Source: JAZOTK01 sp045534775
GTDB taxonomy: Bacteria > Bacillota > Clostridia > RUG12999
Length of the DNA stretch: 52,105 bases
Assembly (NCBI GenBank): GCA_045534775.1
Contig: JAZSKI010000017.1
Span: 1 to 52,105, forward strand
Reading direction: 5' to 3'
Of the stretch, positions 25,076 through 34,028 are shown one piece after another (position 1 is the first letter of the stretch; each line of letters starts with the position of its first letter). The position numbers were made by a program, and so were the translations under genes. A model generated the notes under the pieces. It did not search any database. It had not been told where the DNA came from and was given only the letters and a program-made list of their open reading frames with translations.

Positions 25076-26209
25076 TTACTTTAAGGTATATGTATTTTGC
25101 GATGTCCGTTTAATTTTATCCTTCATCTCAAGCAAGGTAATAATTCCATTTACCGCCGATATCGGTTTTTGCACCTTCGCCGCAATCTCATCAATGGTTT
25201 TGGGAAATTCTCTTATGGAATTAATTACTGCCAGCTCATCAGCCGAAATCCCTTCAACAGTCTGCGGCATATCAAATTCAATAGAATTCATATTAAACTT
25301 GCTTGCTCTTATTAAACCGGGATAAATATTCTCATATTCTTCAATTAAATCCTTTGCTTTTGTTATAGGCTTTGCAATAGTTTTAATAAGCTCATTGGGT
25401 CCTTCTGCGTTAGGATTTTTAATATCTCCCGGTACTGCAAAAACATCCCGTTCAGAGTCAAATGCCAGTCTTGCCGTCTTTATGCTGTTTCCGGCGACCG
25501 CGGATTCCACCAGCACCGTTGCAACGGAAATTCCCGCTATAATTCTGTTACGCTCTGCAAAATTCCCTGCAAAGGCACCTGTTTCAAAAGCATATTCGGA
25601 AATGACCGCACCGCTGTTCAGTATTTTGAACATAAGCTCTTTATTGCCTCTTGGATAAACCTTGTTAACGCCGCTTACAAGAGCTGCTGTAGTTTTTCCG
25701 CCTACCGATAATGCCCCTTCGTGGGCAGCTTTTTCAATTCCGTCAGATAATCCGCCCACTACGGTTACGCCCTCGCAGGCAAGCTCTCTTGCAAGTCTGT
25801 AAGCTGTTTCCTCGCCCGTACGACTGCATCTTTTCGTTCCTATTATAGAAACATAAAGCTCCTCGTTGGGCTTAAAATGGTCGCCTCTTACATAAAGCAG
25901 CAGAGGCGGTGCATGGATTGCCCTCAGATTTTTAGGATAGTCCTCCGCATCCATCGTCAGAAATGATACATTATAGTTATTTGCAAACCACATTTCACTT
26001 TCAGCCTTTGATAAATCCTTGTTCATAAGTGCTTCGATTACTTCATCACTTTTTATACCATATTGCTTCAAATCAGCGCGATTAGCCCTGAACAGCTTTT
26101 CAACATTGCCGACATTCCTGTAAATATCACGTGCCGTAGCCCGTCTTGTCCCCATTGCGTTTACAAACCAAAGATGATACATTATATTTTCAAATTTTTT
26201 CTTATCCAC
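25076..26209 (-). CDS. dprA: DNA-processing protein DprA/Smf
   Basis: Loads RecA on incoming single-stranded DNA during transformation. 377 residues: an N-terminal SAM-like region, then the Rossmann domain with SIIGTKRCSRTG, VVGGLSDGIEKAAHEGAL, AALVSGVNKVYPRGN, ISEYAFETG and FAERNRIIAGIS, and a C-terminal winged helix. The usual glycine-rich loop SGxA is changed to GGLSDGIE, within family variation. The start codon GTGGATAAG forms, on the other strand, a perfect DnaA box. It follows fhs at 23 bases. topA, a frequent neighbour in Bacillota, is not here. Confidence 0.92.
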   Translation of the reverse strand: MDKKKFENIMYHLWFVNAMGTRRATARDIYRNVGNVEKLFRANRADLKQYGIKSDEVIEALMNKDLSKAESEMWFANNYNVSFLTMDAEDYPKNLRAIHAPPLLLYVRGDHFKPNEELYVSIIGTKRCSRTGEETAYRLARELACEGVTVVGGLSDGIEKAAHEGALSVGGKTTAALVSGVNKVYPRGNKELMFKILNSGAVISEYAFETGAFAGNFAERNRIIAGISVATVLVESAVAGNSIKTARLAFDSERDVFAVPGDIKNPNAEGPNELIKTIAKPITKAKDLIEEYENIYPGLIRASKFNMNSIEFDMPQTVEGISADELAVINSIREFPKTIDEIAAKVQKPISAVNGIITLLEMKDKIKRTSQNTYTLK

Positions 26210-26232
26210 AGTAACATCACCTATATCTTATT

Positions 26233-27903
26233 TTAGAAAAGTCCTGTAATCACATCGTCCCCGTCAATATCTATATTATTTGCCGCAGGTACCTTCGGAA
26301 GCCCGGGCATTGTCATTATATCTCCCGTCAGGGCTACTATAAAGCCCGCACCTGCCGAAAGTCTTACCTGTGTAACTGTCATATCGAAGTTTTCAGGTCG
26401 TCCTAAAAGAGCGGGGTTATCAGAAAGAGAATACTGATTTTTCGCCATACACACAGGCAAATCGCCGTACCCCATTTTCTCAATATCCTCTATGCTCTTT
26501 ATCGCCGCAGGCTCGTAGTGTACATTGTTCCCGCCGTAAACTTCATTTACTACAGCCTTAATTTTATCCTTTACAGGCATATTAAGCTCATAGAAGGGTT
26601 TGTATTTCGGATTTTCATTTTCTGTAGCTTCGATTATCTTTTCCGCAAGAGCTATGCCGCCTTCGCCGCCTTTGACAAAGACATCGCTTTCTACGCAAGC
26701 TACGCCGTATTTTTCACAAAATTCCTTTACGGCAGCTATTTCCTTTTCCGTATCCGTATAGAATTTATTAAGAGCTACTATAGGCTTAATTCCCGTTTTC
26801 AGTATATTTTCAATATGCTTGCCTAAATTGGGCATACCCTTCATAAGTGCATCGTAGTTTTCGTCTTTTAAATCCTCTTTTTTAACGCCGCCGTTATACT
26901 TTAACGCTCTGATTGTGGCTACAATAACTATAGCCTGAGGATTTAAGCTCGCCTGACGGCATTTAATATCAAGGAATTTTTCGCCGCCCAAATCCGCACC
27001 GAAGCCTGCTTCTGTTATACAGTAATCACCTAATTTAAGTGCAAGCCTCGTAGCTCGTACGCTGTTACAGCCGTGAGCAATATTCGCAAAGGGTCCGCCG
27101 TGGATAAGGCAGGGCGTGTTTTCAAGAGTCTGTACAAGGTTCGGGTTAACAGCATCCTTGAGAAGCACCGTCATAGCGCCTACCGCCTCTAAATCCTCTG
27201 CGGTAACGGGTTTGTTATCATAGGTATACGCCACTATTATCTTTGCAAGACGTTTTTTCAAATCCTTTATATCTTGTGCCAGACAAAGTATCGCCATAAT
27301 CTCCGAAGCTACGGTTATCATAAATCCGTCCTGTCGGGTGACACCGTCAGCCTTCCTGCCGAGACCTACAACAACATTACGGAGGGCTCTGTCATTCATA
27401 TCAAGAACACGTTTCCAGACGATTCTCTCAGGGTCAATTCCAAGTGCATTTCCCTGATGAATATGGTTATCTATCATAGCGGAAAGCAGATTGTTCGCGG
27501 CTGTCATAGCGTGAATATCTCCCGTAAAATGCAGGTTTATATCCTCCATAGGCACTACCTGAGAATATCCGCCGCCGGCGGCTCCGCCTTTTATACCGAA
27601 AACAGGTCCGAGAGACGGTTCTCTTATGGCAATAACCGCATTTTTACCCATTTTGCATAAAGCCTGTCCAAGTCCAACGGTAGTTGTGGTTTTACCCTCT
27701 CCTGCAGGTGTAGGGTTAATAGCCGTCACCAAAATAAGCTTTCCGTCCTTCTTATCCTTCAGTCTGCTGAAAATATTGTCATTAACCTTTGCTTTGTACT
27801 TTCCGTACAGCTCCAGCTCATCTTCGCTGATTCCTATCTTTTTCGCAATTTCCGAAATTGGCAGCATTTTACACTCTCTGGCAATTTCAATATCTGTTTT
27901 CAT
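26233..27903 (-). CDS. fhs: Formate-tetrahydrofolate ligase
   Basis: Makes 10-formyltetrahydrofolate from formate, ATP and tetrahydrofolate. 556 residues, full length. The nucleotide loop TPAGEGKTTTTVGLGQAL, EPSLGPVFGIKGGAAGGGY, FTGDIHAMTAANNL, DMNDRALRN and the end TGDIMTMPGLPKVPAA are all family signatures. It belongs to the one-carbon pathway that also uses serine hydroxymethyltransferase, encoded at the right end of the window. The ribosome binding site GAAGGGAAGG lies upstream of 27903. It lies between the SGNH gene and dprA in one run of minus-strand genes. Confidence 0.97.
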   Translation of the reverse strand: MKTDIEIARECKMLPISEIAKKIGISEDELELYGKYKAKVNDNIFSRLKDKKDGKLILVTAINPTPAGEGKTTTTVGLGQALCKMGKNAVIAIREPSLGPVFGIKGGAAGGGYSQVVPMEDINLHFTGDIHAMTAANNLLSAMIDNHIHQGNALGIDPERIVWKRVLDMNDRALRNVVVGLGRKADGVTRQDGFMITVASEIMAILCLAQDIKDLKKRLAKIIVAYTYDNKPVTAEDLEAVGAMTVLLKDAVNPNLVQTLENTPCLIHGGPFANIAHGCNSVRATRLALKLGDYCITEAGFGADLGGEKFLDIKCRQASLNPQAIVIVATIRALKYNGGVKKEDLKDENYDALMKGMPNLGKHIENILKTGIKPIVALNKFYTDTEKEIAAVKEFCEKYGVACVESDVFVKGGEGGIALAEKIIEATENENPKYKPFYELNMPVKDKIKAVVNEVYGGNNVHYEPAAIKSIEDIEKMGYGDLPVCMAKNQYSLSDNPALLGRPENFDMTVTQVRLSAGAGFIVALTGDIMTMPGLPKVPAANNIDIDGDDVITGLF

Positions 27904-27928
27904 TTATATCCTTCCCTTCGCTTTAGTA

Positions 27929-28585
27929 TTATAAGCTTTTTAAAAATTCTTTTAACCTGCGGTAAATTATTTTATGTCCTTCATCCGAAGGATGTAATCC
28001 GTCAGGCATATATATTTCTCTTATCTCATCTGTTTCAGGGTTCATTCCGCCTGTTCTGTACAAATCCAGCACAGGTATTCCATAATATCCCGCCACGTGG
28101 ATTATTGCATCAACATAATCCTTTAATGTTCCCGCCGCACGGATTCCGATTTCGTTGTAATCCCGTTCTTCCTCCAGACGGTGAAGAGGTGTCATAACAA
28201 CAATTTGACCTCTTTTATATTTTTTAATTAAATCTGTATATAAATTATGTAATGCGCCATAAAAGGTATCATCTGTCCTGTCCTCCGGTTTTCCCATAGC
28301 GGCATCTCCATGCCCGAAATCGTTGGTTCCGCCGAAAACAACCACTACATCCGCATCCGCATCCATATCATCTATACGGCTTCTGAAATATTTATCAAAG
28401 CTTTCATCAGCCGGCTTCTGCTGTCTTGCTATTCTTGTTCCGCTGATACCGAAGCCCTTTACCTCACAGCCATCCTTTTCAATCAGCTTCCAATACACGT
28501 TATTTATATCTGATGGTCCGATTCCTTCTGTAATGCTGTCTCCCAGAAACAAAATCTTCTTATTTTTGATTTCCATTTCCGACAT
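27929..28585 (-). CDS. SGNH/GDSL-type hydrolase
   Basis: 218 residues from ATG 28585, chosen for AAAGGGG four bases upstream. Block I is LFLGDSITEGIG with the catalytic Ser, block II has the Gly of FGISGTRIA, block III is FGGTNDFGHGD with the Asn, and block V is DGLHPSDEGH with Asp and His. It is an esterase or acetylhydrolase; no signal peptide is seen, so it probably acts inside the cell. Its promoter carries a DnaA box in the spacer. The substrate is not predictable. Confidence 0.88.
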   Translation of the reverse strand: MSEMEIKNKKILFLGDSITEGIGPSDINNVYWKLIEKDGCEVKGFGISGTRIARQQKPADESFDKYFRSRIDDMDADADVVVVFGGTNDFGHGDAAMGKPEDRTDDTFYGALHNLYTDLIKKYKRGQIVVMTPLHRLEEERDYNEIGIRAAGTLKDYVDAIIHVAGYYGIPVLDLYRTGGMNPETDEIREIYMPDGLHPSDEGHKIIYRRLKEFLKSL

Positions 28586-28623
28586 TTTCCCCTTTAATTT
28601 TTTAGTTAACCTTTTATTTCCGT

Positions 28624-28758
28624 TTTTACACATTATAAACAGGTTTATCCACAAACCAAGTCCGTTTTTAACAGTATTTTGTTAAATTATCCACATAGTT
28701 ATTAACTTTTACACAGCGTTATCCACAGAAAGTGGTTTACATAATAATGTTATCCCCA
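28624..28758 (+). promoter_or_regulatory. DnaA-box cluster, possible second part of oriC
   Basis: Three perfect TTATCCACA boxes lie at 28645-28653, 28687-28695 and 28719-28727, all in one orientation. Variants TTTTACACA at 28624-28632 and 28707-28715 and TTATCCCCA at 28750-28758 lie among them in the same orientation. Chance would give less than one perfect box in the whole window. The stretch is AT-rich and sits between tsaD and the SGNH gene, about 4 kb from the unwinding region. It may be an origin sub-region or a DnaA-titration and regulatory site. Confidence 0.75.
28632..28659 (-). promoter_or_regulatory. Promoter of the SGNH gene with a DnaA box in its spacer
   Basis: Minus strand TTGGTT (28659-28654), a 16-base spacer and TATAAT (28637-28632). 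A perfect DnaA box (28645-28653) fills the spacer, so DnaA bound there should block RNA polymerase. The promoter strength is moderate by sequence. Confidence 0.6.
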
Positions 28759-29765
28759 AGCTTAAGTGATGGGTAGGCATTAAGGCTTAAATCGCCTCTT
28801 ATGCCTTTTTTATACTCATAATATCCGCCGCAGGCTATCATGGCGGCGTTGTCCGTACAGAGTACGAGAGGCGGATAATAAGTAGAAATTTTATATTTTT
28901 TTGATTCCGCGTCCAAATTTTTTCTCAGCGCCGTATTAGCCGCAACTCCTCCTGCAAGGCAAATTTTATCGGTTTTTCTAAAAATTGCGGCTTTTACTGT
29001 ATTTTTAACCAGAATGTTAACCACAGCTTTCTGGAAGGATGCAGCTACATCCTCTTTGCAGACGGGTTCGTTTTTCTGCTCTGCTCTGTGTATATAATTC
29101 ATAACAGAAGTTTTAACGCCGCTAAAGCTGAAATCCAGGCTGTCTTTAAACTGTACCTGCGGAAATTTCAGTGCCTCAGCATTGCCTTTTTCGGCTGTTT
29201 TTTCAATAAGCGGTCCGCCGGGATAGCCAAGTCCCAGCACTCTTGCAATTTTGTCAAATGCCTCCCCTGCCGCATCGTCTCTGGTTCTGCCCATAATTTC
29301 AAATTCACCGTAGTCCTTCACATATACTATATGACTATGCCCGCCTGAAGCTACGAGACACACAAAGGGAGGTTCAAGGTCCTTATGAGCTATATAATTG
29401 GCACATATATGCCCTTCTATATGATGAACGGGGACAAGCGGCTTTTTAAGTGCATACGCCAGCCCTTTCGCATAGGATACACCTACAAGTAAGGCTCCTA
29501 CAAGACCGGGACCTGCGGTAACAGCTACTGCATCAATATCATCAAGCGAAAGTCCGCTTTCTTCTAAGCTTTTCTCCAAAACCGCATCTATTGCTTCCGT
29601 ATGTTTTCTTGATGCTATTTCGGGAACTACTCCTCCATATAATTTATGTATATCTATTTGTGTAGATATGACATTTGATAAAATCTTACGCCCCTGTGAC
29701 GAGATGGCAACAGAGGTTTCGTCACAAGAGCTTTCTATAGCTAATATAATAGGTTTTTCAATCAT
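28737..29765 (-). CDS. tsaD: tRNA N6-threonylcarbamoyltransferase, TsaD
   Basis: With TsaB and TsaE it places the threonylcarbamoyl group on A37 of ANN-decoding tRNAs. 342 residues. ASKA-fold protein with ILAIESSCDETSVAI at the N-terminus, metal-binding histidines in SRKHTEAI and VHHIEGH, LVASGGHSHI, DDAAGEAFDKIARVLGLGYPGGP and LAGGVAANTALR. The ATG at 29765 overlaps the mnmE stop (ATGA), giving translational coupling; both genes act on tRNA modification. tsaB and tsaE are not in the window. Confidence 0.97.
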   Translation of the reverse strand: MIEKPIILAIESSCDETSVAISSQGRKILSNVISTQIDIHKLYGGVVPEIASRKHTEAIDAVLEKSLEESGLSLDDIDAVAVTAGPGLVGALLVGVSYAKGLAYALKKPLVPVHHIEGHICANYIAHKDLEPPFVCLVASGGHSHIVYVKDYGEFEIMGRTRDDAAGEAFDKIARVLGLGYPGGPLIEKTAEKGNAEALKFPQVQFKDSLDFSFSGVKTSVMNYIHRAEQKNEPVCKEDVAASFQKAVVNILVKNTVKAAIFRKTDKICLAGGVAANTALRKNLDAESKKYKISTYYPPLVLCTDNAAMIACGGYYEYKKGIRGDLSLNAYPSLKLGDNIIM

Positions 29766-31117
29766 TTTCCCACACAAAACTCCTTAAATATTTTGTCTAC
29801 TATCTCTTCCGATACAGTCATTCCCGTAACCTCACCCAGACCTTCAAGAGCCGTCTGTATGTCTACGGAGATACAATCGGCAGGAATCCCTGAGTTATAT
29901 GCTGTTTCTGCTTCACGCAGAATTTTAAGGGCTTTTGAAACAGCCTCAATATGTCTTATATTCGTTATGGTAACGCTGTTTTCAATTCCCACATTATCAA
30001 ACATATCAATAACAGCCTGTTTTAAAGCTTCTGTGCCCTCCCCTGTTTTCGCTGAAATTATAACCTTTTTACAGTCTATAAGCTTTGAATATTTATCGGA
30101 AGAATTTTTAATATCGGATTTATTAAGCACCATTATTACTTTTTTATCTTCCAGCTTTTTTATAATTTTCATATCCTCTTCATCGGGGGTATCGCTCATA
30201 TCGGCAATATATAACACCAAATCAGCTTTGTCTATTGATTTTATCGCTTTATCCACACCGATTTTCTCAACAGCATTATCCGTTTCTCTTATACCTGCCG
30301 TATCAATTAATTTAAGAGTTAATCTTCCCAGCTGCAGGTATTCCTCTACCGTATCTCTGGTAGTTCCTTCAATATCGGTTACGATTGCTCTTTCCTTTTG
30401 CAGCAGACAGTTAAGCAAGGATGATTTCCCTGCATTGGGTTTTCCCGCAATTACTGTTGAAATACCTTCTCTTATGTATTTCCCTGTTTCCGCAGTTTTG
30501 AGCAGATTTTCAAGGTTATCCGCAACCTCTTTTATATTTTCTTTAAATAATTCTTCAGAAAAACCGCTGACTCCCTCTTCGGGGAAATCAGCTTCCGCCT
30601 GAAGATATGCCATTATTTTTACCAGCTTTTCTCTGACTTCATTTATTTTTGAAGATAAGCTTCCCTCTAAATGATTTATACCTGTACTGAGGGCTGTTTC
30701 ATTTTTTGAATTTATTATATCTATTACAGCTTCCGCCTGTACCAAATCCAGTTTTCCGTTCAAAAAGGCACGTTTTGTAAATTCTCCGGCTTTAGCCTGT
30801 CTTGCCCCTGCCGAAAATAAAAGCTTCATTATACTGCGGACTACCGTCATTGACCCGTGACAGCTTATTTCCACCGTATTTTCGCCTGTATAGGTTTTGG
30901 GAGCTTTCATAACGGTTGCCAAAACCTGGTCTACTGTTTCTTCCCCGTCTTTTATTGTTCCGAAATGAACAGTATGACTTTCGGTTTTTTCCAAATCCGA
31001 GGAAAATATTTTATTACAAATTTTAATAGCTTCATCACCGCTTATTCTTATAACAGCAATTCCGCTTGTCCCTACCGGAGTTGCAAGTGCCGCTATTGTA
31101 TCAGAACCGTATTTCAT
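29762..31117 (-). CDS. mnmE: tRNA uridine-5-carboxymethylaminomethyl GTPase MnmE
   Basis: Works with MnmG to modify U34 of certain tRNAs, using methylenetetrahydrofolate. 451 residues. N-terminal folate-binding domain (DTIAALATPVGTSGIAVIRISG), helical domain, and an inserted G domain with GKPNAGKSSLLN, the G2 motif in DIEGTTRD, DTAGIRET and NKSD; the C-terminus ends FCVGK, the conserved CxGK tail. It is transcribed away from dnaA. In many Bacillota mnmG follows mnmE; here it is replaced by tsaD. A perfect DnaA box at 30249-30257 lies inside the gene. Confidence 0.97.
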   Translation of the reverse strand: MKYGSDTIAALATPVGTSGIAVIRISGDEAIKICNKIFSSDLEKTESHTVHFGTIKDGEETVDQVLATVMKAPKTYTGENTVEISCHGSMTVVRSIMKLLFSAGARQAKAGEFTKRAFLNGKLDLVQAEAVIDIINSKNETALSTGINHLEGSLSSKINEVREKLVKIMAYLQAEADFPEEGVSGFSEELFKENIKEVADNLENLLKTAETGKYIREGISTVIAGKPNAGKSSLLNCLLQKERAIVTDIEGTTRDTVEEYLQLGRLTLKLIDTAGIRETDNAVEKIGVDKAIKSIDKADLVLYIADMSDTPDEEDMKIIKKLEDKKVIMVLNKSDIKNSSDKYSKLIDCKKVIISAKTGEGTEALKQAVIDMFDNVGIENSVTITNIRHIEAVSKALKILREAETAYNSGIPADCISVDIQTALEGLGEVTGMTVSEEIVDKIFKEFCVGK

Positions 31118-31170
31118 ACTTTGCTCCCTCTATATGTCAAATATTTACTTTTTTCTGCATTTACAATAAT

Positions 31171-31199
31171 ATTATATCACAAACTTTATAATATATCAA
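31171..31199 (-). promoter_or_regulatory. Sigma-A promoter of mnmE-tsaD
   Basis: Minus strand TTGATA (31199-31194), a 17-base spacer and TATAAT (31176-31171). The extended element TTTGTGATATAAT also occurs in the dnaA promoter on the other strand, with the two -35 boxes 32 bases apart. Confidence 0.75.
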
Positions 31200-31231
31200 T
31201 ATAAAATTAGTAAATTTTTTTAATTTTTGTA

Positions 31232-31260
31232 TTGCTTATTTTTAAGTTTTGTGATATAAT
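31232..31260 (+). promoter_or_regulatory. Sigma-A promoter of dnaA
   Basis: TTGCTT at 31232-31237, a 17-base spacer and TATAAT at 31255-31260, with TTTTGTGATATAAT as extended -10. The leader is about 43 bases, with ATGGAG before the dnaA start. No DnaA box is present in this gap of 192 bases, which is unusual for a dnaA promoter. Confidence 0.8.
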
Positions 31261-31309
31261 TATATATGGAGAAATTTTTTACTTAATTAAGATAAATGGA
31301 GTGAATACT

Positions 31310-32656
31310 ATGATAGATATTAATAAAATATGGGAAGAGACTTTAACCATACTTGAAGCAGAAGCTCCTTCGGTTGTTTCTTTTAATACATGGTATAAAC
31401 CTCTCGTTCCCGTAGCTTATGAAAACGGTACCTTTATCCTTGCCGTAAATGACGGATTTACGCAAAATATGATAAACGGTGTACATAATCCCCTTATTGC
31501 CAACGCCTTACAACAGGTACTGTCAGAGAAGGTTACGGTAAAAGTAATTCTTACCTCTCAGATTTCTGAATATAAAACAAAAATTGCAGATACAGAGCCT
31601 GTTCATGTTCACACCGCAGCTCCCATTAATGAAAATATCATTGGAATAAACCCTAAATATACCTTTGATAATTTCGTCGTAGGTTCAGGAAACAGATTTG
31701 CTCACGCGGCATCTCTTGCGGTTGCGGAAACTCCCTCTCAGGCCTGGAATCCTCTTTTCCTTTACGGTTGTTCGGGACTGGGTAAAACTCATCTTATGCA
31801 CGCTATAGGAAACTACATTGCTTCCATAAACCCGTCACTTAAAATAATGTATGTTTCTTCTGAGCTTTTTACAAATGAGCTTATTAACTCAATTAAAGAC
31901 AATACCAACGAATCCTTCAGAAATAAATATCGTATGATTGATGTTCTTTTGATTGACGACATACAGTTCATCGGCGGTAAAAAACAAACAGAAGAAGAAT
32001 TTTTTCATACGTTCAACCATCTCCATCAGGCGGACAAGCAGATAATTATATCCAGTGACCGTCATCCGAGAGAAATGAACACTCTTGAGGACCGTTTGAA
32101 ATCGAGATTTGAATGGGGTCTTACCTGTGATATTCAGCCACCCGATTATGAAACGAGACTTGCTATCCTGCAAAAGAAAATGCAAGCTCTTGAGGTTGAT
32201 GTTCCGGGTGATGTTCTTGATTATATTGCAAGCAATGTAAGTAACAATATAAGAGAGCTTGAAGGGGCTTTAACACGAATATCGGCTTTTGCCAAGCTCA
32301 ATAATCTTGAGCTGACGATGGATATGACCGAAAACGTATTGAAAGAATATTCGACGCAGAAAGCAAAAATTTATACTGTTGAGCAAATAAAAAAATATGT
32401 AACTGAATATTTTGATTTAGCTCCCAATGACCTGGATTCTAAAAAAAGAAACAAGGAAATTGCTTATCCGAGACAGCTGGCAATGTATATCTGTCGTGTG
32501 CTTCTTGATCTTTCTTATCCTCGAATAGGTCAGGATTTCGGACGTGACCACACTACGGTAATGTATGCTGAAGAAAAAATCAAAAGTGATATTCTTACCA
32601 ATAATGTTGTAAAAACTCACTATAACGATATTATGCAGGCTATACAGAAAAATTGA
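31310..32656 (+). CDS. dnaA: Chromosomal replication initiator DnaA
   Basis: Binds DnaA boxes and opens oriC. 448 residues. Domain I begins MIDINKIWEETL; the AAA+ domain has Walker A GCSGLGKTH (153-161), Walker B VLLIDDIQFIGGK, the box VII region with NVSNNIRELEGAL, and domain IV ends with the DnaA signature DHTTVMYAEEKI. The start at 31310 is chosen for ATGGAG eight bases upstream and because domain I normally begins there; the frame is open earlier, across the promoter. The gap downstream contains oriC. Confidence 0.98.
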   Translation: MIDINKIWEETLTILEAEAPSVVSFNTWYKPLVPVAYENGTFILAVNDGFTQNMINGVHNPLIANALQQVLSEKVTVKVILTSQISEYKTKIADTEPVHVHTAAPINENIIGINPKYTFDNFVVGSGNRFAHAASLAVAETPSQAWNPLFLYGCSGLGKTHLMHAIGNYIASINPSLKIMYVSSELFTNELINSIKDNTNESFRNKYRMIDVLLIDDIQFIGGKKQTEEEFFHTFNHLHQADKQIIISSDRHPREMNTLEDRLKSRFEWGLTCDIQPPDYETRLAILQKKMQALEVDVPGDVLDYIASNVSNNIRELEGALTRISAFAKLNNLELTMDMTENVLKEYSTQKAKIYTVEQIKKYVTEYFDLAPNDLDSKKRNKEIAYPRQLAMYICRVLLDLSYPRIGQDFGRDHTTVMYAEEKIKSDILTNNVVKTHYNDIMQAIQKN

Positions 32657-32880
32657 TTTATACACATTTTTAACAATCTCGTTGTTGAAATGTTAATAAT
32701 AAAATGTGAATTGATTTTTATTTAAAATTATGTCTCGGTTTTTATTAAGAAAATCTGCAGTTTTTTCCACACCCTGTGTTTATAAATTTTCACTATAATA
32801 TAACAAAATTTACAGTTTTCCACATTATCCATATCCCCTACTACTACTACGGTATATATAATAATTTATTTACATGCCAT
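32657..32880 (+). other. Replication origin oriC with DnaA-trios (basal unwinding system)
   Basis: Between dnaA and dnaN, in order: DnaA boxes TTATACACA (32658-32666), TTTTCCACA (32763-32771), TTTTCCACA (32816-32824) with TTATCCATA adjoining at 32825-32833, a short TCCCC stretch, four TAC triplets at 32839-32850, and an AT-rich stretch GGTATATATAATAATTTATT. In Bacillus subtilis the same order (two adjoining DnaA boxes, GC-rich stretch, DnaA-trios, AT-rich unwinding site, dnaN) forms the basal unwinding system. All boxes point the same way, toward the trios. Confidence 0.9.
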
Positions 32881-32915
32881 CAAGATGGCAAATATAATTA
32901 AAAGGACTGATATAA

Positions 32916-34016
32916 ATGAAAATTTCATGTAATAACTATGATTTACTCGAAGCTTTACAGGCTACTCAGAAGGCTTCCTCTTCGAACACATCTTTTCCCG
33001 TACTTGAGTGTATTTTATTTGAAGCAAACGACGAAATAAAGCTTACGGGAAATAATCTTGAAATAGCTATTGAATATGCCGTTGAAGGTGATATTCTTGA
33101 AAAAGGACAAATAGCAGTTAACTCAAAAATTATTTGTGAAATTGTAAGAAGAATGCCCGAGGGTAATATTTTAATCGAAACTGCAGGTGAAAATGTCAGA
33201 ATTTCATGTGGAGAGCTTGAATTTAATATAACAAGCATAAGTGGAGACGATTTCCCTAAAATTCCTGAAATTAACACAATTAATAAAATAGATATTACAG
33301 CAGCTCAGTTAAATTCTCTCATTAAAACAACGTCCTTTGCCGTAGCTTTAAATGATATGAAGCCTATTTTAACAGGTATTAAGCTTGAATTTGATAATAA
33401 TAGCATAAAAGCAGTTGCTGTAGACGGATACAGACTTGCTCTTAAAAATATTATTACGGAAAATGTACTGCCGCAGTGCAGTTGCGTTGTGCCGGGTAAG
33501 TCGTTAACTGAATTCTGTAAAATTGCAGGTTCGTCAGATGATGAAATTACATTTAATATAGGTGATAAAAATGCACTTTTTGATTTTGGTAAATGTAAAT
33601 TTTTCACAAGACTTTTAGAAGGCGAATTTATTAATTATGCAGGAATTATACCTAAAGAACATAAATACAGCCTTAATGTGGAAGTGAAAGAGCTTATTAA
33701 AAGCGTTGACCGTGCAGCTCTTATGTCAGAATCCGATTCTAATAAAACTCCCATAAAGGTTGTATATGATGATAATAAAATGTCTGTTCTTTGCGTAACA
33801 CAAAGAGGAAGTGTAACAGATATACTTAACGTGAAATCTGTTGGTGAAGAGGTTATAGAAGTAGGATATAACTGTAAATATCTTTTAGATGCTCTTCGTG
33901 CGGCAGACTGCGATGAAGTTAAAATTGAAATAACAGGAAGTATTAATCCTACGGTTATTAAACCTGCTGAAGGCGACGATTTTATATTTATTGTCCTCCC
34001 CGTTCGATTAAAATAA
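32916..34016 (+). CDS. dnaN: DNA polymerase III beta clamp
   Basis: Ring-shaped sliding clamp that tethers PolC and other enzymes to DNA. 366 residues, three repeated clamp domains. Recognisable parts are MKISCNNYDLLEAL, VLECILFEA, LTGNNLEIAI, VDGYRLAL and the C-terminal FIVLPVRLK, which lines the protein-binding groove. AAAAGGAC lies upstream of ATG 32916. It follows the origin and is followed at 12 bases by yaaA, the normal order in Bacillota. Confidence 0.97.
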   Translation: MKISCNNYDLLEALQATQKASSSNTSFPVLECILFEANDEIKLTGNNLEIAIEYAVEGDILEKGQIAVNSKIICEIVRRMPEGNILIETAGENVRISCGELEFNITSISGDDFPKIPEINTINKIDITAAQLNSLIKTTSFAVALNDMKPILTGIKLEFDNNSIKAVAVDGYRLALKNIITENVLPQCSCVVPGKSLTEFCKIAGSSDDEITFNIGDKNALFDFGKCKFFTRLLEGEFINYAGIIPKEHKYSLNVEVKELIKSVDRAALMSESDSNKTPIKVVYDDNKMSVLCVTQRGSVTDILNVKSVGEEVIEVGYNCKYLLDALRAADCDEVKIEITGSINPTVIKPAEGDDFIFIVLPVRLK

Positions 34017-34028
34017 AAGGAGTATATT

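Noticed and set aside
31232..31309. Longer dnaA start
   Set aside because: The stretch contains the -35 and -10 boxes and the ribosome binding site.
32839..32850. TAC repeat as a microsatellite
   Set aside because: Its place after DnaA boxes and before the AT-rich stretch fits DnaA-trios better.
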